Shown one piece after another: positions 9,227 through 17,227 of a DNA stretch of 64,000 bases. The DNA lies in NCBI GenBank assembly GCA_009767595.1, contig VSDK01018580.1:62001-126000 (forward strand), written 5' to 3'. The position numbers and the translations under genes were made by a program. Under the pieces are notes generated by a model that was not told the DNA's origin, did no database searches, and worked only from the letters and a program-made list of their open reading frames with translations. The stretch's first letter is position 1. Every line of letters begins with the position of its first letter. The stretch comes from Symbiodinium kawagutii (lineage: Eukaryota > Sar > Dinophyceae > Suessiales > Symbiodiniaceae).

Positions 9227-10301
9227 CCTCCGGTGTCAGTCGCCCTTCTGCTGGGGGCAACTCTATCCTGACTGGCAAGGAATCCACATCCTCAGCCGTC
9301 TTTGGTCTCAGGTTCCAAGGAACCCCTCTCAGCTCATTGAAGCCTTCTCGGCTCCATCTCTCTTCCAAAGGCATGCGTTTCACACTGCCGCCTTTCCAAA
9401 CTCCTTCCTGAGTCATCACCAGCACATCACCATTCCTCCCGTGAGTGCCAACGTACCTCCCTTGCTTCATCTTCGGTTGCAAATCGCCTTGACCTGCAAC
9501 ATAGCTCTTGAGAGGTCGAAACCACACCTTCTCTCCAAAGGTGATCATAGGCCGTTTCCATCTCCGACCTTTCAGTCTTTCATAGGCCGGTCGCCCATCC
9601 AAGCCAACGCGGTATCGCGAAATCAGATAGTCTCCATGGCGCGCCAACCAACTAAGGATGGCATGCCTCTCATCCACTTCGCCTCCAAGACGCTCCTCCA
9701 GAGCGCTCTTCATCGCGCGACACTGGCGCTTGCTTTCTCTGACAGCTACCTCCGCCAGCCCATTGGACTGGTGGTCACCTGTCTTACTCTCCTCCAAGAT
9801 TATCTCAACCTTGGCCACCGCCTTGACTGCGCTTTTCAATGCCTTCACCGAAGGCTCGTTGTCGCTCTTCATGATCAACCTCTTGTAGCCAACTTCATCC
9901 AAGATGCTCACCAAGAAGTTGATTGCAAAATTGTCGGCACCCTTTGAAGGCACCGGACTCGCCCAGCACATCTTGCTCTTCGAATCCTTCACCTGTAAAT
10001 GGGGAAGGCCTTTTTCCTCCTCGTGGAAAAAGAAGTAATCCATTGCCAGAGTTGGCAATGCATCGTCTTTCGAATCAACCTCTTTGTGGGGCTCCATCAA
10101 ACCCCTTGCACGAACACAGTGGCCGCACCAATCTCGATAGATTGCATGGCCAATCGCCTCGTGCTCTTCAACCTCCTGTGCAGTCGGTGATGTTGGTCCT
10201 CTGACCGTCTTGGGTCTTACCCCTTCCACGGTCCCACCGCCATCACCTTTCACTTCCATGGCTTCGTCCGGCCTTACGGCTTCGCCGGCCGGCTGAAACC
10301 C
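9090..10301 (-). CDS. retrotransposon integrase (reached by -1 frameshift)
   Basis: The frame is open from 10331, just after a TGA, and is entered from the Gag frame at the slippery site 10301-10295. Counting from the first ATG at 10259, a zinc-binding HHCC motif is seen (His33, His38, Cys45, Cys48 in HEAIGHAIYRDWCGHC). The catalytic triad follows: Asp74 in LAMDYFF, Asp133 in MKSDNEPSV and Glu170 in QSNGLAEVAV. The D-D-E spacing fits retroviral-type integrases. A C-terminal region has VWFRPL and GRYVGTHGRNGDVLV, as in copia integrases. The enzyme inserts the cDNA into the host genome, here with 5-bp duplications. Lacking its own upstream start, it should be made as a Gag-Pol fusion. Confidence 0.9.
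   Translation of the reverse strand, partial: GFQPAGEAVRPDEAMEVKGDGGGTVEGVRPKTVRGPTSPTAQEVEEHEAIGHAIYRDWCGHCVRARGLMEPHKEVDSKDDALPTLAMDYFFFHEEEKGLPHLQVKDSKSKMCWASPVPSKGADNFAINFLVSILDEVGYKRLIMKSDNEPSVKALKSAVKAVAKVEIILEESKTGDHQSNGLAEVAVRESKRQCRAMKSALEERLGGEVDERHAILSWLARHGDYLISRYRVGLDGRPAYERLKGRRWKRPMITFGEKVWFRPLKSYVAGQGDLQPKMKQGRYVGTHGRNGDVLVMTQEGVWKGGSVKRMPLEERWSREGFNELRGVPWNLRPKTAEDVDSLPVRIELPPAEGRLTPEVAARDSGGARNLYVTKKDVEGHHTVGCPGCRNAGKKSQCRMPNLG
10265..10301 (-). promoter_or_regulatory. predicted -1 ribosomal frameshift signal at the Gag/Pol junction
   Basis: The sense-strand heptamer GGGTTTC (plus 10301-10295) is in the exact canonical phase, G GGT TTC, in the Gag-PR frame. Slipping back one base reads GGG TTT CAG and continues into the integrase frame. 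It lies 18 nt before the Gag stop TAA (10276-10274) and inside the 58-nt window where both frames are open. Right after it a hairpin can form: CCGGCC (10292-10287) pairs with GGCCGG (10273-10268), with an inner GGC/GCC stem. The 2-nt spacer to the outer stem is short; the inner CGGC/GCCG stem alone would give a spacer of 7. XXXYYYZ heptamers plus a hairpin are the known design of -1 frameshift sites, for example GGGTTTA in yeast L-A virus. Confidence 0.7.
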
Positions 10302-13300
10302 TCTTCCGCTACAGCTCCAAGACCCCGATACTCACCAGGGTCCTCATCCTTCACCGCACCATTGACCCACAAGTCAAAGACATAGATGCCCTTGTGCTCG
10401 TAGAGCTCCGTCATCTTCTTGGCCTCATTTGGATAGCGTTCCACTAAGGCCTCAAAAGCTTCACGCATTCCCTGCGCGATCTTGCCGTTCTTCGGGATGA
10501 TGTGGCCTCCCGACTCCTCCAACATGATCAGGTTTCTCCTGGCGACTGCTGACCCACTAGCCAGCATCCTATGCACGTTGACGAGTCGGCCATCCACACT
10601 TCTCCCTTCTCCATCATTGTTGTATCCTCTTACAGTCACTCCTCCTTCATCTTCCAGGAGTTCACCACTCGCTGTCTTGTAGGATCTGCTCATAGTCTCG
10701 TTGTCGCCTTGCACCAATCCAGCCTGTGCATAGCTTCGTGGAACCGCCGTGATGGCAGCTCCGGTGTCGAAGTTCACCACGACCTGCGTCCACCCTTCAC
10801 AATCTTCTCCATAGTTCGCCGCAAAGGAGTTGATCTCTTGAGGTTCGGCTTCTGCCAACCTCACATTCTCCTTCGCTCTCCTCACTTCCTCGAACCTCTT
10901 CTCGATGAATCCAAGCTCTCTGTCCAGCTCGGAATGCCCCATCTTGCACTTCGCTCCTCTTTTACAAAAGGAACGCTTGAAGTCCAGGCACATCATACCT
11001 CCATGCGGCGAGTTGAGGTAAAACTTCTCGTCCTCATCTCCCCACAGCTTCTTCTTGCGAGCTCTCTTCACTCGCAACTTCCTCTGCTCCTTCTTCTGTG
11101 CCGTCATCTTTCTCACTCGAAGTCGATGCAAGTTGGTTCGGGGCTTGTTCATCACCTTCTTCTCGTCCTCCTTCGTCTCCACATTGAACTTTGAAACTTC
11201 CTCCTGAGTGAGAGGGCGATATCGCCTTGCAGACTTCACGAACGTCTTCGCGTCCTTGTCCTGCAACTGCCCTCTTCGAAGTTGTTTGGACTTACCAGTC
11301 AAAACCCGTAGACCGCCTTCAGCTCCTTCAACGACGGCCTCAGTCTCAACTCCGCCAAACGTGTCATCATGATAGTCTGAATCCTTCACCGGCTCATTCT
11401 TGTCGTCGAACTCGGCATGCCACTCGTTGTCCAACCTGATGCGTTCAGCTGCTCTCTCTGCTGTCCCTTTCTTTCGGTGGAGGGTTGCATTCCTCCTCTT
11501 CTTTTCCTGGGCCCAAGCCGTCGAGTGAGTCACGCCTGCACGGATAGCTTGGTAGTACCTCGCATCGTGCCAGCTTTGGTCATTGACCGTCTCCTTCGTC
11601 AGCTTCAGGCCACCTGCCTTCTTGACGTCACGATTTCGTTGATCGCTAGCTCGAATCTGCACTTTCAGTTCTTCCTTCCTGGCGTCGATCTCCTTGATGC
11701 GGTCCTCGATCAACTTGGCCTGTTCCTCATCCTCGCATTCCTCGAGCTCCTGCAGCTTTTCCCTTTTCTCCTGGTCCAAGTTGCTCACTTCATGCAACTC
11801 GATCGTTCGGTGCATAGCCTGCGTCGAGGCTGCACCCACTGGCCGAGATGGTTGTGAAGGCCCGGCCGATCCACTGGATCGACTCGGCTCTCCCATCTCC
11901 GGGGTCGGCCCAGAACCAAAGGTCTGACTCGCCCCTGCCAGCATTGCCTTCGAGATCTTCTCGAAGTACTGCAACCTGAAGTTCTCTCTCTGGGATTCCA
12001 ACAGCCGCAGGGTCTCTCCATTGCTTTCTCGGCTCACTCGCAAAGGCTCCTGAGCATCACGCAGCTTGTCCTTCTTGTCCTCCTCGAAGCTCTCAAAGGT
12101 ACCTTGGGTGATACCTTTCAACAGGCAGACGGTCTTATCCACGATGTAGTGGAAGCTTTCTGGCATCCTCCAACGCAGGTCTTCTCTAATCTGTGCCTTG
12201 GTCGCCCTCGCAGAAGTTGCAGCTTCCACCAACCCTTCTCGCACGCCAGCACAAGCTTGGCACTCATGGTGAAAGTGTCTCTCACCCGAAGCCTGCTTGC
12301 ACTGCTGTTGGAAACAGCGGTCACAGGGTTCAACACACTGCGCAACCTCAGGGCGGACCATCTCATAGCGATCTCTTTCCACATCGACCGTCACCATGTC
12401 CTCTTCCTCTTCAAGGACCATCTCAACATCGCTGTCGCTCCAGACCTCCAGTCCAGCTATGCTCAGGAAACCCGTCTCTGCCGTCTCCTCATTCTCAGGC
12501 TCTTCTCGCTCCAGGCTCGCAACTCCCTTTCCACCTTTGCCCTTCTTAGGTGGATTCTTGCTCTTGGACTGCTGACCCTTGTTAGCAGCTCCACCTCCGG
12601 CACTCCAGCAATCTTTCTTTAGATGCCCGGGTTTGTTACAGTTGTGACAAATCCGTGTCTCTTTGGCGGCGGGCCCATTACCAGGCCCTTTGCCCTTGCT
12701 CGCTGTAGTGCCCTTGGCAGAACCCTTTCCACCATGGCTGCTCTTGCCTCCTTTCTTGCCTTCTTTTCCTCCTTTCTTACCATTCTTCCCATTCTTTCCA
12801 TTCTTCACCAACATCCCAACGTCCATCGGCGCCGGGCCTCCATAGGGAATCTTGCTGCCAACTCGGGACTCGATGTACTGCACCACTTCACTCCTGACAT
12901 CGGCATAGGACGTGTACCTGGATCGGTTCATCTGCAAGTGCTTCTCCAGCTCATTGGGGCAGAGGTGTTCCAGCACCGATGTTTTGATCTCCTCGTCCAA
13001 CTGGTGCCTCGACCCGTCCGATCGCTTTCTGTTTTCGTACAATCGGAGTTGTTCCTCCCATGCCTCCAGAGCCACCGACAAATCCTCTATCTTCGCAACC
13101 TTGGCAGGATTCAGGATGTGCCTCAGGATCGTCCTCCTCCGACCGCCCGTGGTCGGGTCATATCGGCGGATCAGCTTCCGCCAGGCCTCAAGGCCACTCC
13201 CACGTCCTGCGCTTCTTACTATTGTAAAAGCTTCTCCATCGCAAAGAGCTTGCAATGCAGCATGGAACTGCGCATTGATCGCCTCGACATTCTCGATGGT

Positions 13301-13837
13301 TTTCTGAGTCGGTGCAATCGGTCCGAAGGCAGCCAGAAGAATCGGACTCGTGATCTCGCTGTCCTCCTCTTCAGCCCAGTTAAGGGCTATTTCAAACCCA
13401 GGATACACTGAGGTAACAAAGGATTCAACCTTTGTTCGCCAGAAGAGAAAGCTCTCCTCTTTGCCGTTGAATTTTTCCGGTCGAGCCAGTCCACGAGTAT
13501 CCACTAAGGTAGCTCGTTTGCTACCTTCTGCAGCCTTCAGGTTGTCCACCAAGTCCTTTTGGCTCCTCGCTAGTTCCTGGAAGGCCTGTCCAACAACATT
13601 TTGCAATGCCGCCGTCCCAGGATTGTTCACCTGCTGCGTCAGTAGTTCCACCTGGGCCCTCAACTGACCCTCTCGCTGCTGTCCTTCCTGGCCCATCTTC
13701 AGAAGGTTCTCCATCTGAGCTCTCAACTGCGCTTCTCGTTGTTGTCCTGCTTGCATTCCTTGTTGAAGTTGGGCCACCGTGTCGATCAACTGCTGAGCCG
13801 TCATAGTTGCTTGTCCTCCTTGTCCATTTTGCGCCAT
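10274..13837 (-). CDS. retrotransposon Gag with zinc fingers and aspartic protease motif
   Basis: A 1,187-residue protein; the start ATG at 13837 begins MAQNGQGGQ. Residues about 15-75 are Gln-rich coiled coil. Residues about 110-330 form the Gag (UBN2-like) capsid region (PEKFNGKEESFLFWRTKVES). A Gly/Lys-rich stretch precedes a CCHC knuckle (Cys397, Cys400, His405, Cys410) for RNA binding. Residues 501-529 hold a second Cys/His-rich cluster. Residues about 680-740 are a charged coiled coil. A CCCH zinc finger follows (Cys950-x7-Cys958-x5-Cys964-x3-His968). The protease signature FDTGA sits at 1023-1027 and the frame stops at 1187. Protease in the Gag frame with integrase and RT behind a frameshift is unusual for copia elements, which are often a single frame. 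The protein would form the particle and process itself. Confidence 0.9.
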   Translation of the reverse strand: MAQNGQGGQATMTAQQLIDTVAQLQQGMQAGQQREAQLRAQMENLLKMGQEGQQREGQLRAQVELLTQQVNNPGTAALQNVVGQAFQELARSQKDLVDNLKAAEGSKRATLVDTRGLARPEKFNGKEESFLFWRTKVESFVTSVYPGFEIALNWAEEEDSEITSPILLAAFGPIAPTQKTIENVEAINAQFHAALQALCDGEAFTIVRSAGRGSGLEAWRKLIRRYDPTTGGRRRTILRHILNPAKVAKIEDLSVALEAWEEQLRLYENRKRSDGSRHQLDEEIKTSVLEHLCPNELEKHLQMNRSRYTSYADVRSEVVQYIESRVGSKIPYGGPAPMDVGMLVKNGKNGKNGKKGGKEGKKGGKSSHGGKGSAKGTTASKGKGPGNGPAAKETRICHNCNKPGHLKKDCWSAGGGAANKGQQSKSKNPPKKGKGGKGVASLEREEPENEETAETGFLSIAGLEVWSDSDVEMVLEEEEDMVTVDVERDRYEMVRPEVAQCVEPCDRCFQQQCKQASGERHFHHECQACAGVREGLVEAATSARATKAQIREDLRWRMPESFHYIVDKTVCLLKGITQGTFESFEEDKKDKLRDAQEPLRVSRESNGETLRLLESQRENFRLQYFEKISKAMLAGASQTFGSGPTPEMGEPSRSSGSAGPSQPSRPVGAASTQAMHRTIELHEVSNLDQEKREKLQELEECEDEEQAKLIEDRIKEIDARKEELKVQIRASDQRNRDVKKAGGLKLTKETVNDQSWHDARYYQAIRAGVTHSTAWAQEKKRRNATLHRKKGTAERAAERIRLDNEWHAEFDDKNEPVKDSDYHDDTFGGVETEAVVEGAEGGLRVLTGKSKQLRRGQLQDKDAKTFVKSARRYRPLTQEEVSKFNVETKEDEKKVMNKPRTNLHRLRVRKMTAQKKEQRKLRVKRARKKKLWGDEDEKFYLNSPHGGMMCLDFKRSFCKRGAKCKMGHSELDRELGFIEKRFEEVRRAKENVRLAEAEPQEINSFAANYGEDCEGWTQVVVNFDTGAAITAVPRSYAQAGLVQGDNETMSRSYKTASGELLEDEGGVTVRGYNNDGEGRSVDGRLVNVHRMLASGSAVARRNLIMLEESGGHIIPKNGKIAQGMREAFEALVERYPNEAKKMTELYEHKGIYVFDLWVNGAVKDEDPGEYRGLGAVAEEGFSRPAKP

Positions 13838-14082
13838 CGCTTCAGGTCGTTAAGGAAACTTCCAAGGGCAGCCCACGTACGCTTCAGCCTCTGGATCCTT
13901 CGCAACTTCCTGGTCAGCTTTCTCCACCTGCTGACCGCCCTGGATTCCACCTCCTTGGGTTTCCACTTCCTGAGCCCGCCGACCCACAGAGTCGACAGCA
14001 CTCCAATGGTAAGTGGAACCCAGAGGTATTCAAGGACCACCAGCACCACGGCTAGCGCGTCCACCAAACGCTCCGCTACCAT
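13801..14082 (-). CDS. leader ORF of the retrotransposon (hydrophobic plus basic, 93 aa)
   Basis: An ATG is created exactly where the LTR meets the primer binding site: the A is the last LTR base, the TG the first bases of the PBS. It opens a 93-residue frame that overlaps the Gag start by 37 nt in another frame. Residues about 8-37 are strongly hydrophobic (ALAVVLVVLEYLWVPLTIGV), long enough for a membrane segment. The rest is very basic (RWRKLTRKLRRIQRLKR). It could be a small membrane or RNA-binding protein, a regulatory upstream ORF, or chance. As the first ATG on the transcript after the LTR it would affect Gag translation. Confidence 0.35.
   Translation of the reverse strand: MVAERLVDALAVVLVVLEYLWVPLTIGVLSTLWVGGLRKWKPKEVESRAVSRWRKLTRKLRRIQRLKRTWAALGSFLNDLKRWRKMDKEDKQL
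14070..14081 (-). other. primer binding site (PBS)
   Basis: Sense-strand TGGTAGCGGAGC begins at the first base after the 5' LTR. It is complementary to a tRNA 3' end reading GCTCCGCTACCA, close to the 3' end of eukaryotic initiator tRNA-Met (CTCTGCTACCA in animals). Ty1/copia elements usually prime from initiator tRNA-Met, so this fits the family. Confidence 0.8.
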
Positions 14083-14171
14083 GCACAAATGTATGGAGCA
14101 GCAAACACAAGGCGCACCTTTTTTCTTGAGCCTTGAGCCAAAACAGGTATGGGGGCGGCGTTACATCAACA
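14082..14171 (-). repeat. 5' LTR (90 bp)
   Basis: Identical to 5983-6072. It carries the spliced-leader-like TTTTGGCTCAAG at plus 14132-14143 and the extra GCTCAAG at 14125-14131, both in the sense orientation of the element. Only 28 bases lie upstream of TTTTGG, leaving little room for a conventional promoter. Confidence 0.95.
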
Positions 14172-14176
14172 GCAAG
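14172..14176. repeat. target-site duplication, right copy
   Basis: GCAAG, matching 5978-5982 exactly. The stretch 14177-14511 that follows is rich in CACCAGTTTACC-like words and shows no gene. Confidence 0.9.
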
Positions 14177-14511
14177 ACAGGGGGCTCAAAACAAATTGAG
14201 CCTCTTTCTGTTTTGGGGTGACATCTGGAATGTCAGCAATAATCACCATTGTCCATTAGTTTAGAATCACTCAACCACCAGTTCATCAACTAAGCACCTA
14301 ACCATCCGGTTTACCTCTAGTCAACCAAGACCAGTTTAACATAAACACCAGTTTACCGCTAGTCAACCAACCATGGTCACCAGGGTACCACAATTTCATC
14401 AGCTATAATCACCAGTTTACCACTAGTTAACCACATGTTCTGGTGATCATGTGGCTGCACCATGATACAGTTCACCAACCAACCATGGCTGTACCACCCC
14501 AACCGGTGCAC

Positions 14512-16848
14512 CCGCAGCCGTCCTTCAACTCTTGAAAGGCCAGGAGAGCACTGCCCAGGGCAGTGTCATCGGTGAGGGGTGCCCTAGCGGATGCAGAAGG
14601 TTGGATCTGTTGGCTGCTGCTTGGTGGTGAATGGCGGTTGATGTCCCTATGTTTCACATGTTGGCGCTTGATGTTGTTGGATTTCTCCTTGTTACTAATG
14701 GATATTTTTTTGGTTTTGATCCCAGATGCACGTTCCATGTTCCGTGCCCTGCTCCTTGCCCCGTCCGGCTTTGCAGGTCCACCGTGGCACACGTCCGGCT
14801 TCGCATATCCAGCCTGGCACACAGGGACACCACGGCACACCAGAGACTCGTCAGTAGATGAAGCAATTTCAAACCTCATCCATCTTACACTTCAGTCAAT
14901 TTTTTCATCCAACTTACACTTCAGTCATCTCTTGGCAGCGGCTCTTTGGGCAGTGGCTCATCTTGACATCTCTTGGCATCGCTGGTCCCTTGGGTATCGC
15001 CTCCTTCGTCTCTTCTGGCAGAGGCTCATCGGGCAGCTGGCTTAAGATATCCATCTCCTGCGCACCATGAAACCTACCTGTGACTCACCCAGAGTTTGCA
15101 GGCACCATGGGACAAAATGCTGGGCAAAATGCTACACATGATGTTGGACAAGTCTTTGAGCATCACAACGGACTTATCTGCAAAGCACATGTGGTGTCCA
15201 CCTCCCAGAAATGCCAGCTGCGGCCAAACCCTCAACCGGTGGCTCTTTCGAGTTGGCCTTGGTGTCATCTGGTTTTTGGCATCGATTTGTGGCATGATGT
15301 TGCTTGGAAGATGGGGAAGCATTCGGCCAGGTTCCACATGGTTCCACAACTTGCGTCGGAATTTCGAGACGCAACCTGCCATCTATGTCTGGGCCTGGAA
15401 TCTCCAGCCGTTGGCGCTCCAAGTTGCCCCTGTCCCATCCCGGTCCTTTGCAACCTGCTGCCAGGAGGAGTCCTTCATCAGGATGGACACCACGCTACTG
15501 ACCTGCCTGGCACATCCATCTCCAGCCCATCGAGGACAGCGCAGAAATGGATCAAACGTCAACCATCACATCCATCAGTTGATCAGCTAACCGCTAACCA
15601 GCAACCATTGACCATATGTTGAATCAACATGGGCCATTCATCCATACAATCCATCAGTTGCTCATCAACCAATTGATGGATTGACTATCAATTGACCCTC
15701 CGTTCAACGTCAAATCCATCAGTCAACAAATCCATGAATCATCAAATCCAGCAATTGAAGTAGCAATTGATCAATTGACCATCTCTTTTTAAACCATCAC
15801 GAACCACTCAACCAACCCGTTCCACCAGCAACCAGTCAACCATAGCATGCAACACAACTCATCTCCTGAGACTCCGCATGTTGCAGCTCCAGCCATGACC
15901 CAGCCATGGGACCTTCGGTGACTTCGGCGTTTCTGGGCAAAATCCACCAGGAAGCTGAGGACCTGCGTTTGTCGGTCCCAGGTGGGTGGCTCTTTTTGTC
16001 AGCTGATGGCAATGAGTTCATTAGAGCTGCAATCAGTTGATAAAACGATCAAACATTGATGCCTATCCACGAAAGAAATATATGGATTTCTCAACTTCGC
16101 GGATAGCCATCACTCATGCAGTCCGACCATCTAAGGCAGACTATAGCTGGGGATGATGCCATGCGTCTGGGTATGATGCCAGGGGATCCCCAGTGGCTTG
16201 ACGTCTTCGATGGGCTGCGACCCCGTTGTTTCATTTCCGTTGGCACCTTCTGCTTCTGCTCCAGCTGCAACAGCTGAAGCTCATGGCTGCCATCTGCACC
16301 TAAAAAGAAAGGGACTTCCCAGAGGCTTGGCACCGGGGGGTTCATCATGATCTCGGTGGTTGGTACTAGTACTACGTTGCTTACTAACTTCATCTTCTTG
16401 ACGTTGATTGTCAACCCTTAGTGACTAGTTAAACGATACTTACATTAACTGCAGTCAACGAGTTAGTTGCAACTTGGTAACTCAGTTTGCCTTAATCAAT
16501 TTTGGTTCCTCCTTGGCTCTACTGGCTTACCCAACCCTTGGTGACCCTGTTGGTCGTTGCCGTTCCTCCTTGGTCACCAGGTTCCTCCATGGCGGGGACC
16601 TCTGGTCACCGCCAGGGCACGCGTGACGCCGCGGCGGAAACATTGGAAGGCCTCCGCTGAGTCGTCGTCGCGGCTAGGGGTGACCTGAAGGACATCTGGA
16701 AGTGGAGACCCATCATCCACCGTGAGCCACGACTCACCATCCACTCATCCAATCATGTTGATTGATTGATGGTGAGATTGACCTAATCCAACTGATTAAC
16801 ATTGATTGACCATCATTTGCAGTGGTGATTCATCATCCAGCCATCCAT

Positions 16849-16884
<36 letters not shown>

Positions 16885-16980
16885 CCGTTCGTCCATCCAT
16901 CCCCTTTCCAACTGGGCCTTGAGAATTGCTGCATGTCCTTCCTCTATCAATCGCTTGGTTTCATCCAGCCCCGCAGCCAT
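14512..16980 (-). CDS. multi-exon gene, product unknown, N-terminal coiled coil
   Basis: The likely start ATG is at 16980 ([20 protein letters not shown]), within an open patch from 16998 to about 16905 that is helical and charged. Further exon candidates: 16684-16610 ([20 protein letters not shown]), 16299-16247 ([12 protein letters not shown], with an excellent CCCTTTCTTTTTAG acceptor), 15962-15913 ([16 protein letters not shown]; joins the previous exon in phase), perhaps about 15457-15390, 15177-15089 ([19 protein letters not shown]), 15057 to about 14932 ([19 protein letters not shown]) and 14583-14512 ([19 protein letters not shown]). The pair 15177-15089 and 15057 would leave an intron of only 31 nt, which is suspicious. 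The LEQKQKVLSFL stretch recalls the trimerisation region of heat-shock factors, but no DNA-binding domain is visible, so I make no functional call. Confidence 0.4.
16841..16902. repeat. (CCAT)n microsatellite
   Basis: Fifteen or so CCAT units with a few CCGT/TCGT variants, at the edge of the first exon patch of the unknown minus-strand gene. Confidence 0.9.
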
Positions 16981-17227
16981 GGCGCGGCCGGCATTGATCT
17001 TAAATGGCTATGGAAGCCGCTTCGCCATGGTGGAAACAAGTCTGATCTACCGGGTTTCGTGGTGAAAGTGACGGGGATTATTGATGGAATTGATGGAAGT
17101 TGATCCAACTGCTGGAATTAACTCATGGAACATCTCATGTAAAAAAAATCTGATGGAAAATATCTGCACGGACCAACTGATAGATCAACTGCACTCGAAT
17201 CCTCGCGCTCAGAGCTGAGTTGGGTGC

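Larger units (their letters stand above)
5983..14171 (-). mobile_element. complete Ty1/copia-type LTR retrotransposon with 90-bp LTRs
   Basis: An 8,189-bp element transcribed right to left. It has identical 90-bp LTRs starting TG and ending CA, a perfect GCAAG target duplication, a primer binding site next to the 5' LTR (14070-14081) and a purine tract next to the 3' LTR (6073-6080). The domain order Gag, protease, integrase, reverse transcriptase, RNase H is that of the copia superfamily (integrase before RT). Extra parts are a leader ORF, a CCCH zinc finger beside the protease and a methyltransferase-like segment between integrase and RT. The coding region is divided by one -1 shift at Gag/integrase, which looks programmed, and two +1 shifts inside pol that look like damage or further recoding. 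Identical LTRs imply recent insertion. It lies in the same direction as the neighbouring genes. Confidence 0.95.

Noticed and set aside
6101-13806. Many plus-strand ORFs of 60-260 codons
   Set aside because: They are antisense shadows of gag and pol; no motif or start context supports them.
15913-16299. Heat-shock transcription factor
   Set aside because: Only the LEQKQKVLSFL stretch is reminiscent; no HSF DNA-binding domain is visible in the window.
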